Part shown: one piece after another, positions 10,790 to 21,012 of the stretch
Position numbering within the stretch: position 1 is the stretch's first letter
Layout of the letters: every line of letters begins with the position of its first letter
Assembly (NCBI GenBank): GCA_013368375.1
Contig: JAACJP010000016.1
Location: forward strand, 558,001 to 622,000
Direction of reading: 5' to 3'
DNA: 64,000 nt
DNA from: Tricholomella constricta
Taxonomy: Eukaryota; Basidiomycota; Agaricomycetes; Agaricales; Lyophyllaceae
The notes under the pieces: generated by a model
Told to the model about the DNA's origin: nothing
The model's database searches: none
The model's input: only the letters and a program-made list of their open reading frames with translations
Position numbers and translations under genes: made by a program

Positions 10790-11290
10790 ATGTTCGCTCG
10801 TCTCTCCGCTGCTGTCCTCGTTGCTCTGCCCCTCTTGGTGGCTGCCTCTCCCACTGCCCAGTGCAGCTCCGGCAACCAGCAGTGCTGCAACAGCGTCCAA
10901 AGCGTACAGCCTTTCATGAACATCAGAATGACATTTTTACTAACCAACGCTCTACAAACAGGCTGGCAGTACGAACGTCGCCACATTGCTTGGCGCTCTT
11001 AACGTTCCTGTGCAGGGCGCCAACGTTCCCATTGGCTGTGAGTATTGTAATGAAAGATTGCGTTGAGTATTCGTACTGAATTGGATATGATGCCCTGCGC
11101 GTAGTGGACTGCACCCCCCTCTCCGTCCTCGCCGTCGCTGGCAACTCCTGCAACACGCAGACCGTCTGCTGCGAGAACAACAACTTCGTGAGCACCTGCA
11201 AAATACGATCAGTGTTCCATGACGCTAACGGATTCGTTTTAGAACGGTGTCGTGGCCATTGGTTGCACTCCTATCAACGTCAACCTTTGA
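10790..11290 (+). CDS. Class I hydrophobin
   Basis: Small secreted amphipathic protein that coats hyphae, spores and fruit bodies. Four exons by GT-AG rules: 10790-10903, 10962-11037, 11105-11187 and 11243-11290, with phases that join cleanly to a 106-residue protein. A signal peptide is clear ([19 protein letters not shown]). All eight cysteines of the family are present in the order C-x6-[36 protein letters not shown] and AIGCTP. Length and the hydrophobic loop between the third and fourth Cys fit class I basidiomycete hydrophobins. It is a single copy in this window, with a TATA box at 10713. Confidence 0.95.
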
Positions 11291-12230
11291 GCTCGATAAT
11301 AATACCTCGCGTAGTTTTTACGGACACTCTGTTGCATCGTAAAATACTTCTTTTAATGGACATTGACACGCACTATTCCAATGGAGGCGTGACTAGGAGC
11401 AGCGCAGTCCAATCATTGAATAGTGAATGGCTTTCTTCTTTGGAACGTACTCCTTCGAGGAATGTGTCCGAGTCAGACATACCTCGTGGCATTGATTTTA
11501 TTGCCTGTGTAAGCGTGAGGTCAATGAGGCTCATCAGATTGCAGCGGTCCTGCTACGAGCTGTTTCTGGCCATTGGACACCGAAGTATCGTCGTCTGTAA
11601 CATGAAATGGAAAACTTGGTGGAACGCGGCCTGCACGTACTGTCGCCTCTTCTGTCCCTGATACTGTGGCGTCGGAGTTGCGGGATGGCGTCAAACCCCC
11701 GCGGGGAGGCGCGGTCTTGGACTTGGAATTGGATTAAAACATAATAGAAATAAAATTAAACGCACCTAGTTTACGCAGGCAATGAGGCCTGAGGCATCGC
11801 GGACGTCCGACGGTATGTCATGTGACTAGTGTTTCCACGTTTTCCGGAACTGGTCCGAATTTCCATAACAGTTCAGCGCGCTCCGCCGCAGGGCCCGCTA
11901 CGCGCCATTATCATAAACATTCATTTGACATTTTCTGTTGCATTTCACTGGAATTACTGGAAGCTAAATTATATCCATGAATTCAGCAAAGAAATATCTT
12001 CAGTAACATAGAATCCATTGCAGCGAATGTAAGTAGTGTAGTAAGGCAGCGGCGTGTACTTCGTCACGGCCAAATTTTTGCCACACTTCATCGACACCCA
12101 GCTGTCCTGTGAGGATGCTCATTTGCTACCGTGGGCCTTGACGTGCATATCGGCGTGTGCGCGATCTGGCATCGCTCAGGCTGCAGGTCGTACACATATC
12201 GCGCATGTTCTGAAATTAAGGTTTGAATCA
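11291..12230. other. Interval without a supported gene
   Basis: The region downstream of the hydrophobin. Frames here are short and show no domain or plausible exon chain. A GC-rich patch (11690-11720) and AT-rich DNA (11730-12010) are the only compositional features seen. Confidence 0.5.
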
Positions 12231-12249
12231 TTTAGTTGAGGCCGGAAGG

Positions 12250-13190
12250 GGGGCGGGGGAAACGACTTACGCGCGAGTCTCGAGTCCAGCACACATCCCC
12301 ATCGCCATTGCCTCCTTCCACCTCCACCACCCCACCCCCCCAAGCTCTTCCCCTGCACGCCCCCTCTCCAGCGCCTCCACCACCTCCTGCATGATCCTCA
12401 CCGATGCCAGGAGCCGGAGCACATTCAGCACGCCTAGCAGGGCATTCGTGTACCGCACCAGCGGGGGGTACACTGTCAGTGCCTGCGGGGGGATATAGCC
12501 TGGGCCCTGTTGCGTTGGTGCGGGTGCGGGTATGGGTATGGGTGTGAGCGAGTGTGAGACGACGAGCCACTTGGGTGGTTGCTTGTCCTTGTCCTTGGAG
12601 GGCAGGGGGGTCTTCTTGCCTGCGGCTTGGGAAGGGAAAGGCGGACGGGTGGGGGCAACATCATTCATCCAGCGGCGTCGTGAGCCTGTATTGCCCTCGT
12701 CTTTGACCCTTCTCTTTCGTCCTTCGAGTGCACAGCAGCGCTCACCACCCTATCCAGGGGGAACTTCGGGCAGCAAAGCGGGATGCTGAGCGTGAAGCGG
12801 CTCGTAGACGATGAAAGGGATCCGTCGCCGCCGCCGCTATTGGGGCTGTTACGATACCTGGGGACACGAGGGCAGTGAGCGATGCCTGCTGCGGCGACGG
12901 TGGCGGGGATTGCGAGATTGGCGAGGGTGTAAATGTGGGAAGACCGGGGACTACGTCGTCGATGGACGAAGGAATGGAGTTGGAGTTGGAGTTGGAGTTG
13001 GAGTCAGCGGCCTGAGGATCGGGGAGCGGTGCTGCTGGGAGTGGCTGTGGTCGAGCATCCATGCACACGCGGAAGGCGGCGAGCAAAGTGAGATTGGAAA
13101 CCCGTGTCTGGCAAAGAGCATGACGCGGCGGGTGGAGATCAAGGATGCGCGCGGCGAGCGTAACATTACAATGGTGGGTGAGTAGATTGG
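12250..13190 (-). pseudogene. Reverse-strand fragment, possibly COG8-like
   Basis: Reverse-strand frames at 12267-12668 and 12742-13086 appear to be pieces of one protein. The 3' piece has a Pro-rich stretch followed by YPPLVRYTNALLGVLNVLRL and a Glu-rich helix. This resembles, from memory, the C-terminal segment of conserved oligomeric Golgi complex subunit 8. The 5' piece is low-complexity (an Asn-Ser run) and Pro-rich. No start codon or complete N-terminal domain is seen to the right before the neighbouring element at 13320, so if real it is a 5'-truncated remnant. The family call is weak. Confidence 0.3.
12975..13004 (+). repeat. GGAGTT hexanucleotide microsatellite
   Basis: About four to five tandem copies of GGAGTT, which read as alternating Asn-Ser on the reverse strand in the fragment above. 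Confidence 0.8.
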
Positions 13191-13313
13191 CTCTTACGTT
13201 ACGAGCATGCAGCGTGTGGTGTCATGGATGGAGATAAAGATCCAATGCATCGTAAGTAAATATACAAATGGAAGGATGAAGAAGGTATCGCGGACTGAGA
13301 TACGTCGCAGAAG

Positions 13314-13319
13314 GAGAGG
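13314..13319 (+). repeat. Candidate target duplication, left copy
   Basis: GAGAGG lies directly before the inverted end TATGGCAAC. The same six bases directly follow the opposite end at 16617-16622. The right flank is GA-rich, so chance identity cannot be excluded. Confidence 0.5.
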
Positions 13320-13475
13320 TATGGCAACAGGGACAGACCAGCTTGCTAACCGACGGTCAAACCCGTTTTTTCAAGCTCCGCTGAGCGCCAAACAACACCG
13401 GCGCCGAACCAGTTCATGATTTTGCGATAATCGGGACCTTCGTTTGCTCAGCCTCCTCGACTACAGTCCTCTGGC
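13320..13475 (+). repeat. Left inverted end of the TET/JBP-bearing element
   Basis: Matches the reverse complement of 16455-16616 with a few substitutions and small indels (for example AGCTCCGCTGAGCG against AGCTCCGCAGAGCG). Confidence 0.85.
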
Positions 13476-13689
13476 CACAACGTCGACAGTGAATGGCGAC
13501 TTCACAACTCATCCCTCCGGTACTTTCCTAGATTTTTTTCAGTCAAAACTTGACTGGAATATGATTGGCCTGCATGTATGGAATACTTGGTGCGTCTTCT
13601 TTGTACCTTGCCAACCTCTGCTCCAAGTACTGACACCGTCGGCCACCAGCTTCGAAGCAATCTCCATTCATCGATCGACCTCACTATTT

Positions 13690-14100
13690 ATCGCCGCAGC
13701 GCGCGCTGGGTGGTGGTTGTTTTGGGGGGCGCGGGGGCGCCTGCAGGACCTGGCGATGGGTGCGTCGATGAAGGTCGCCGGTTCATGCTTCTGCACAAGG
13801 TGCGATCTTCTTCCCCGTCTTCTCTATACCTGCCTCTCACGCCCCAATGCTAGACCTTAGAGGTTAGGGTGACTCAAACTCAATGTCTCAATGTTCCTCG
13901 TAACGTCGTGCGCTGCCTGGTGGTTTTTTTGGGAGGCATTGCGACTTGCTTGTGCTGTGTCTGCGGGATCTGTCAATGGGCGCGTCGATGAAGATCGTTG
14001 GCGCATGCTTCTGTCCCAGGTGCGATTTTCCTTTTTATGTCTTGTCTATACCTGCCTCTGATGCCCCAATACTGGACCTCGGAGGATAGACTTTGAGGAC
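13690..14100 (+). repeat. Diverged direct repeat, period about 215 bp
   Basis: Two copies about 190 bp long lie in tandem. Both contain a GTCGATGAAG...TTC/GCATGCTTCTG block, then CTATACCTGCCTCT...GCCCCAAT and a GGACCT-like end (first copy about 13690-13880, second about 13905-14100). They sit inside the TET/JBP-bearing element. Confidence 0.6.
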
Positions 14101-14390
14101 GAATTCTTGCACTCAATATGATCACTCTGGCCTGCAGTGCAGCGACGGCGAATACTCGGGACATGCAGAGTGGCATGGTGTTCTTTCCATCCCAATCTTG
14201 CACCACTTTTGACTTGCAGGGCAACGGCAATTCAACATCGGGTGGCTCCATGCAGGGCGACAATTATTCAAGATTTACCGAGCGACCGCGATGGCAACTC
14301 GAAACTCATCAAGCAGCTTTGTGTTGTTGTTTTTGTTGGTAGTTTACAAATGTAATAAATGATTATTGCGGTCCAGAATGCACCAAGTAC

Positions 14391-15856
14391 TTCAAATTTT
14401 ACATACAATATCTTCCAGCTTCTGGTAGAGCTTCAGTTCTCGTTCCCACCGCCCAGCCTTGAGCTTGCACATCCGCCGATATTCCTTCGGATCGTTCATC
14501 ATAAGCTGCTTCTCCGTACAGTAGTCATTGTCAACAAAGCGGAGCAACCCGCCGCCACAGTACTGTATAAATGAGACACGACTGTTACCCTGTTGCACAG
14601 GGATGTTGGTGTGCGTCAACGTTGCCGATGGGATGAATATGAGTGAGCCCGGTGGGAACTTAAGGACAATTTTGAGGTCTGGGAGCACAAGGTGGCCGCC
14701 TTTCTTGGGGTCGAAAGGCCCGAGTGACTGTATTCCGCACCATCTGATGGCTGCATTCTTGCTGTCGCGGTGCGACTTCGTCCAGACGTCGCCGCCAAAG
14801 TTGATCGCGGCCGCAGGAAAAATGCTTCAGGGAAATATTTAATGAAGTTCAGGAAGTCGATCAAAAAGAGGGTTCAGATGGTTGTGATAGTGCTGATGGA
14901 TTTTGGGCGCCCAGAGGTTGAATGCTCCTAGGCAAGAAATGGGCACACATCGATGAGACCAACGAGTGCAAACTCACCATCAGCGAAGTGCGCGATCCGC
15001 ATGATGTCTGGGTTGTTGAGGAGACACAGAGCCATGCCTTTGTGAGGACCAAGGCCGAGATTAGTGGGATGGGCGGCACTACGTCGGCAGGATTCAGAAT
15101 AGCTCGGATCGCTGGGCTGACCGATGCCGCCACCAAAGATTCGGCCCTCGCAGTCCAGAAATGGCATAGGGGTGCTATCAAGCAGTCAATTGCATGAAGA
15201 ATTGAATGCAAGATTGCAACATACATGCCATCCCATTCGATCAAGTGGCAGCCTGCATCCAACGCCTTTTAACGCGACTCAAAGGAGGCGCCTTCGCCGG
15301 GCAATGAGTTGAGGGCCAGATAACCGCAGCTGGTGGTAGGCAGCGCCGCCTGGAGTGAGGTGTCGACGGGCACTGCTCTATCGACATGAGCAACTGCAAT
15401 GGCGGGCTGCAGGACATGATGGCCCAGCTCTTTGGCGGCAGCATCGCGTCGGCGTTGACGTTTCCCATGAACGTGTGCGTTTCGACCACGCCGAGTGTTG
15501 CAGTGGTGGCTGGGAAGCAGATTCTTTGCATCAGTATTTTCAGACCCTGCACGCCAACCGTTGTCGGCATCAACCAGTGGAGATCGCGGGCGCTTGGCTG
15601 AAGCGGCACCTCCAGAAGGTGGGGGTGCCAGGAGAGTTGAGTTGGTGCGGCTCGAATGAGATATCTGTGAAGTCAAGGATTTAGTGCGATGATCGTTCAA
15701 CGGTAAGTGAGCAGAAAACACATCATCCTCGCAATCTTCGTCCTCCAGAGATAACTTGAGGGCATTGGGGAGGCTGAATGCCAGGGCTTCCACGACCGAC
15801 ATATGAAACGGCAAAAACTCTGCCCCAGAGCGCATCTGCAGGTGCACCAGTATCAT
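14391..15856 (-). pseudogene. TET/JBP-like 2-oxoglutarate/Fe(II) dioxygenase, decayed
   Basis: Family role: oxidation of modified or unmodified pyrimidine bases in DNA (5-methylcytosine or thymine). The reverse strand reads KALDAGCHLIEWDG, an intron, TPMPFLDCEGRIFGG, then the catalytic core FGGDVWTKSHRDSKN (iron ligands H and D of HRD at 14764-14772), KKGGHLVLPDLK, IPSATLTHTNIPVQQGNSR (distal iron His at 14611-14613 and the 2-oxoglutarate Arg) and the family-typical end GGGLLRFVDNDYCTEKQL. Lesions: an in-frame TAA at 15269-15271, opposite single-base frameshifts near 14840 and 14816, and a shortened stretch between GLGPHKG and MALCLLNNPDIMRIAHFAD. All iron ligands remain, so the copy is recently dead or contains base errors. 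Confidence 0.75.
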
Positions 15857-16454
15857 GTCAAAAAAAAGTGAGATGGAGGAGGAAGAAACACACGCTGCGG
15901 GCCGAAAAAATTGGCGGCTTCGTCAATATATGTCTGAGGGCGTGTTTTAGTGCAGGTCAGGCAGAACGCAGGGATCTGTTTTTTACAACTGGTGTGGGGC
16001 AATCAGCGCGCGTACTCGGACCTGGTGTAGTCCTGGAGTCTACGAGCTGCCTGCCCCACGACAGCGGTAAAAAGCAGACAAAAACACAAGTCCCTTACCG
16101 CGTTGTTTGCAGGTGGGAGGTGGGCCCAAGTAAAACTGTGGGTGGCGGTGGGTGAGTGGGGATATAGGTGCAGCCGCTACATCACATGCCCGTTACTTGA
16201 CAAAATTTAAGCAAAAACATCATTAGATTAATCAATCATTATATCCCACTGTATACGTAAATATAATGTTGAGTATAACGGGACTATATGAATGGTCAAG
16301 GGGTCATTCAAATAATCAGTGTTGTAAGGTATACGTAACCAAAGAGCACAATTGATTCAATGTAACAACTCACTAGGATCACTGGCTTAAAGTACTCAGA
16401 TCCAAATAACTGCTGCAGCATAAAATAGCATTCTGAAATTTAGACGCGACATTG

Positions 16455-16616
16455 AGGACTGTAGTTGAGGAGGCTGAGCAAACTGCGGCGAAGGTCCCGA
16501 TTATCGCGAAATCATGAGTTGAACTGGTTCGGCGCCGGTGTTGTTTGGCGCTCTGCGGAGCTTGAAAAAACGGGTTTGACCGTCGGTTAGCAAGCTGGTC
16601 TGTCCCTGTTGCCATA
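16455..16616 (-). repeat. Right inverted end of the TET/JBP-bearing element
   Basis: Reverse complement of the left end. Its outer terminus GTTGCCATA is the mirror of TATGGCAAC at 13320. Confidence 0.85.
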
Positions 16617-16622
16617 GAGAGG
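16617..16622 (+). repeat. Candidate target duplication, right copy
   Basis: GAGAGG, identical to 13314-13319, directly outside the right inverted end. Confidence 0.5.
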
Positions 16623-16886
16623 GGAGGGGGGGAGGGGGGGATGGGCATGACGTGGTGGTGAGGATAACAGTGTCCGCAAAAGCATGTAGAAAGCTACGAG
16701 ACAAAGACAAAGACGAAGAACAGGAGAGGGGGGGTCGATGCTGGATGAGAGAGTGCATGAAGATAACATGTGGCGTGCGTGCGTGCGGCGAGCGGGTATA
16801 CGATTGTGATGCGAGACGACGACGAGAAGAGGAGACGGACGAAGCAAGAGACCGGGAGAGAGGTTGAGCATGCTGCGAGCTCTCAG

Positions 16887-18522
16887 CTAAAGCGTCGCGA
16901 GGCGGCTCTTCATCCGGCGCTGCGCCCTGAAGAGACCGAACCGCACGCGCAGGGAGAGGGTCTGCCAGTGGCGGCGCAATGCCTGCGTGCACGTAGGGGT
17001 CCATACGGGGTCCCGCTCGCTATCCTGCGACGGCGTGTACTCGTGGGCGGGGGAGGGCTCGTGATGATGATGATGGTTGTTGTTGTTGCTCGCGCTCTGA
17101 GCGGAAGGACACACGGGAGTGTTGGGAGCGACGGGAATAGGACTGGTGGGAGAGGGTGTGGGTGAGGGGGTGGTGATGTGATGGTGCGAGGAGTGATGCG
17201 GTGTCCTTGGGTGCCTCGGAGACGGCGGTTGGTTTGGGGGTGGGGGAGCTGCTGTCTGTGGATCTGTGGGAGACACCGTCGAGGGAACGGTGTTTCTTTG
17301 CAAACTCACGTTTGGTGCGGAGGATGATGCGGGAGACGCTGCTGGCCTTGTCCTCGTTGGTCAACCCTTCGTGCTCGTTGTAGTCATCGAGGACGGTCTC
17401 ATCCGAGTCGAACGAGTGTGGCGTGTAATGGTGTTGATGGTTGTGATGGGAGTAGGTGGCCGCCTGACTTCACGGCGCGTTCCTGTTACATCCACGCTAA
17501 CTGATACAGCAATACTTGCCAACGCTGAGCCTCACTCGATGTGTGTAGTGGTGGTCCTGGGGAGAGGAAGGGATGCCGCTGTTGGAGAGCTGGAGGCGGT
17601 GGTGGGAGCGTAGAGGTGGGGGCCATTGGCGCGGGTACACTTGAAGTGCATGTTAGGGGTCCTGAGGGGAGCAGAGGCACCATTGTTGGGGTGCTGGGGG
17701 TGCTGGCGAGGTGCGAGGTGCCGGGTGTGTGTAGGTCCGGTTGGAATTGATTTCTCGAGAAGAACCTTGCCATCGACGCAACTGCGTTCTGTGCAATCGG
17801 CGGAGGCTGAGTTGGCTTGGGCTTGATTGGTGGAGAGGTGTTAGACGGGGTTGTTGGAGGCAGTGGAGACACTCGCAACTTCTGAAAGATATAGTTCAAC
17901 GACAAAACAAGACAGTATTTCCGCGACCGACCTTTCTTGCCGTGCTTTCAGCTTTCTTTTGCGGTTCCACAGGTTTCTCCTGACTGGACAATTTATCTAC
18001 TGGGGCGACCAATTCCGTCATGAAACTGGCGGACACAAACGAGTTGCGTATTTCCGATTTTCCTGGACGCAATGTGGGTTTTGATGCTGCCTTGCTATCT
18101 GTAGTGGAAAGAATGGGTGACGCCACCGATAACGGAGGCGCTGGGGGAGTGGGAGCACGTCCGGAGGAAATGGGTATCGGCTCTGATACAAAGTGGCGCT
18201 TGATGTTAACCTCTTGCGTGGAGGAAAGATAGGGCTGTGGTAGAATAATGTCGGACGCTAAGACGCTGATAAGATTCGAAGATGACTTCGATTCGATAGG
18301 AGACATTTGCATGTCCTGGGCACCAGAGCTAGATGCGATCGAAGATGTCGGTGATAGTCTCGGCAGAGGGTGGTCGAGTTTCGCAACCAAATCTGGTACG
18401 TTGGTGGGCGATAACGCAGGAGTTGGAGAGCATTCGCGAGAGGAGCCAAGCAAGGGAGTAGATAAATGAGGTGAATCAGGGGGAGAGTCCAGTTCCATTG
18501 GAGAAAGACTTCTATCCCTCAT
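16887..18522 (-). CDS. Ser/Pro-rich hypothetical protein
   Basis: Not recognised. Reverse-strand exons run from about 18522 (MRDRSLSPMELDSPPDSP) through a long disordered Ser/Pro/Thr-rich region and a Pro-rich segment (17486-17905). A more ordered stretch follows: AQRWQVLLYQLAWM, then SSVSRIILRTKREFAKKHRS. The C-terminus is basic (RVRFGLFRAQRRMKSRLATL, stop at 16887-16889). Introns are inferred near 17465-17520 and 17890-17930. The frame at 18522 is preceded by a splice-acceptor-like sequence and by coding-like reverse-strand sequence (AELKNDLLKAGSNVLQRVR near 18680), so the real start may be upstream, around 18600-18830. Low-complexity content suggests a regulatory or scaffold role, but that is inference. 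The 3' end lies about 270 bp from the TET/JBP-bearing element. Confidence 0.5.
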
Positions 18523-19114
18523 CTCGTCCTGATAGTCATGAGAAGTTATTAGACAAGCTAGAACTGCGTGGACCTACAACAATATCTTTGGGTGTGGGAG
18601 CGTGGAGAGAGCCCGGGCTCGACGACGGCAAGCATGACGATGTGCCCTCAACACGGACGACGACTTCCCAACACTCTCACGCGCTGCAGCACATTTGAGC
18701 CGGCCTTGAGAAGATCGTTCTTCAACTCTGCGCAACGGTCAGCTGAGGTCGAATGTATATAAACGACGGACGCACCTTCGACCTACGCCGCACCACACGC
18801 TTCACCATTTCCTCCTCAAACACTGCACCCCGAGTCCAACATCCCACAGGTGTGAGTTAGGCGATATTGGGCTCGACAACGGTGAGCACGTCGAGTGACG
18901 TCCGGCGCTGTCGACACTTGTGGGTTGCCCACATCGCCCATGTGGTCCATGGACCGGTCATGTGAAAATCACGTGGCGGGACCGGTCGACTCGCATTAGT
19001 GAAGATTTGCGGTGAGGTATGACAGGACCCACTACTAAAGTAGCGGGAATTTTCAGCAATGTGCTCTTGCTCTCCCTCCTGCCGCCTTCTTGCAAACTCA
19101 CTCTTATTCCCAAG

Positions 19115-20772
19115 ATGAGTATTATTGGACCAAGCAGAGCTCTCAGAGCAGGGAATTTCCTCAGAGCATCCAGTCGCTCAACCAGGACGCCCAAGTTTGT
19201 CGTTGCGAGAGGTTTGGCAACCGCGACCGGCGCAGTACGTTTTTACAATTCCAGCCATGTTCAACGTAGGGATATACATTTCAATAGCTCAAGAGGACTC
19301 CCTTGTACGATTTCAATGTCGAAAACGGTGCAAAAATGGTTCCGTTCGCTGGTTATTCGATGCCGTTATCGTTCGGCGATGTCGGACAAGGTATGGTTTT
19401 TTGTATAACATATCTTTCAACATGCTTATGGGTACCCAGTTGCTAGCCACAACCACGTTCGTAACAGCGCGGGCCTCTTCGATGTGAGCCACATGGTGCA
19501 ATCGAAGTACGTACCTCCATGTCTTCATGTCCCAGTTATTTACGCCCCACCCAGCTTCCGCGGACCCACCGCCTGCGAGTTCATGGAATGGCTCACGCCT
19601 TCCACGCTAAGCACTCTCCAGCCGTATCATTCGACGCTCTCGCTGCTCCTCAACGAGCATGGTGGTATTATTGATGACATGATCATCACGAAGCACTTCT
19701 CCGAGGCGTTCTACGTCGTTACGAACGCGGGATGCCGCGACCGCGACCTGCCATGGATCCAGGGAAAGCTAGCTGAATGGAACTCGAGCGAAAAGGGCAA
19801 GGCTGGGCCTGTCGAAATGGAGTTGCTCGAGGGCTGGGGGTTGCTTGCTCTTCAAGGTGGGGCGAAAGTCGACTGTGCTTTGGCGGTGGTTGATGTGCTT
19901 CGTATTCATAGGACCGGAGGCGGCGTCGTATCTGCAGACCATGACGTCGTTCGACCTGCAGCAGCTGACGTTCGGGACGTCCGCGTATGTCCCAGTCGAA
20001 GGATTTAACCTCCACGTCGCGCGTGGCGGATATACTGGGGAAGATGGGTTTGAGGTGCGTTATGAGTAGGCCGCTATCAGGGATAAGGCTAAAACTTCGT
20101 TCAGATCTCCATCCCTCCTTCGCAGACGGTCGAGGTTGCAAAACTTTTGACGAAAACGCCTGTCCAACTCACAGGTCTCGGCGCACGGGACAGCCTGCGG
20201 CTAGAAGCCGGCATGTGTCTTTATGGCAATGAACTGAGCGAGGAGATTTCGCCTATTGAGGCTGGACTTGCATGGGTCATCCGTATGTCGAACTTCTGGT
20301 GTTCCATAATGTTGTTTCTGACTTTTCGTGCAGCCAAGGATCGTAGGGAGACTGGTGGGTTCATCGGTGCAGAGGGAGTACTAAAGGTGCTGAAGGACGG
20401 TCCGTCGAAACGCCGCGTGGGGCTGATTGTCGAGGGCGCGCCTGCGAGACGTGCGTTTTCCTCTCATTTTTCTTTCACAATGTTTTTCAATTGTTCCGTG
20501 CAGAGGGTGCCAAGATCTTTGCTCCTTCTGGAAAAGAGCTAATCGGTATGTTCGTATTTGTTTCCCATTTGATGACATTCACATAATTCTCTGCAGGCAA
20601 CATCACGTCGGGAATCCCATCCCCAACACTCGGCAAGAACATTGCCATGGGTTACGTCCAGTCCGGATGGCACAAGAAGGGAACGGAGGTCGAGGTTGAC
20701 GTCCGCAACAAGTTGAGGAAAGCCATATTGACGCCGATGCCGTTCGTGCCACCAAAATATTGGAGGGGTTGA
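19115..20772 (+). CDS. GCV1: Aminomethyltransferase (glycine cleavage T protein), mitochondrial
   Basis: Transfers the methylene group from the H-protein-bound aminomethyl arm to tetrahydrofolate in the mitochondrial glycine cleavage complex. The start ([20 protein letters not shown]) looks like a mitochondrial presequence. Spliced blocks follow the family: [116 protein letters not shown] and the C-terminal [20 protein letters not shown]. Exon 1 is 19115-19234 and exon 2 19288-19390; several more introns of about 50 nt follow and phases agree wherever checked. The stop is TGA at 20770-20772. No lesion seen. The next gene starts 240 bp downstream on the same strand. Confidence 0.93.
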
Positions 20773-20940
20773 TCTATATCTTTTGTATCATAAAGAGACA
20801 GTGCTCAGCTTGGATGGAACACGACTTCACTGTTTGGAACGATCAGTTCGTTAGCGCGTTAGCCATCTCAGTATTATAGAGTCGCGGTCCCGACGCGCGC
20901 CATGACATATTACCACGTGACCAACAAATTCGCTCGTAAA

Positions 20941-20948
20941 TTCCAGAA
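20941..20948 (+). promoter_or_regulatory. Heat-shock-element-like site upstream of HSP78
   Basis: TTCCAGAA fits the TTCnnGAA heat-shock factor core and lies about 65 bp before the preferred start codon of the mitochondrial chaperone gene. A single dimer match can occur by chance. Confidence 0.35.
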
Positions 20949-21012
20949 CCGTGTCCTAGCCGTTAAATGTCCACGACGAGCTGAACGAGCTCTTCCTCTT
21001 CATCCTGTCTCG

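Larger units (their letters stand above)
13320..16616. mobile_element. Candidate DNA transposon carrying a TET/JBP-like gene
   Basis: A 3,297-bp segment has inverted ends: 13320-13475 closely matches the reverse complement of 16455-16616, both beginning TATGGCAACAGGGACAGACC. GAGAGG flanks both outer ends. The interior holds a decayed TET/JBP-like dioxygenase gene on the minus strand and a roughly 190-bp direct repeat; no transposase is visible. In Agaricomycetes, TET/JBP family expansion is known to be linked to KDZ transposons, and a KDZ element lies 6 kb away. I infer a non-autonomous element that mobilised the dioxygenase gene. A simple inverted duplication flanking the gene remains possible. 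Confidence 0.5.

Noticed and set aside
11104..11661. Long frame continuing from hydrophobin exon 3
   Set aside because: It reads through an intron; the spliced 106-residue hydrophobin with eight Cys explains the locus.
16501..17004. Minus-strand frame of 167 codons
   Set aside because: It overlaps the real C-terminal exon of the Ser/Pro-rich gene in another frame and runs through the inverted repeat end; low complexity.
20902..21012. Upstream in-frame ATG for HSP78
   Set aside because: The downstream start gives a typical mitochondrial presequence, and the extra region contains a heat-shock-like site, as expected for a promoter or leader.
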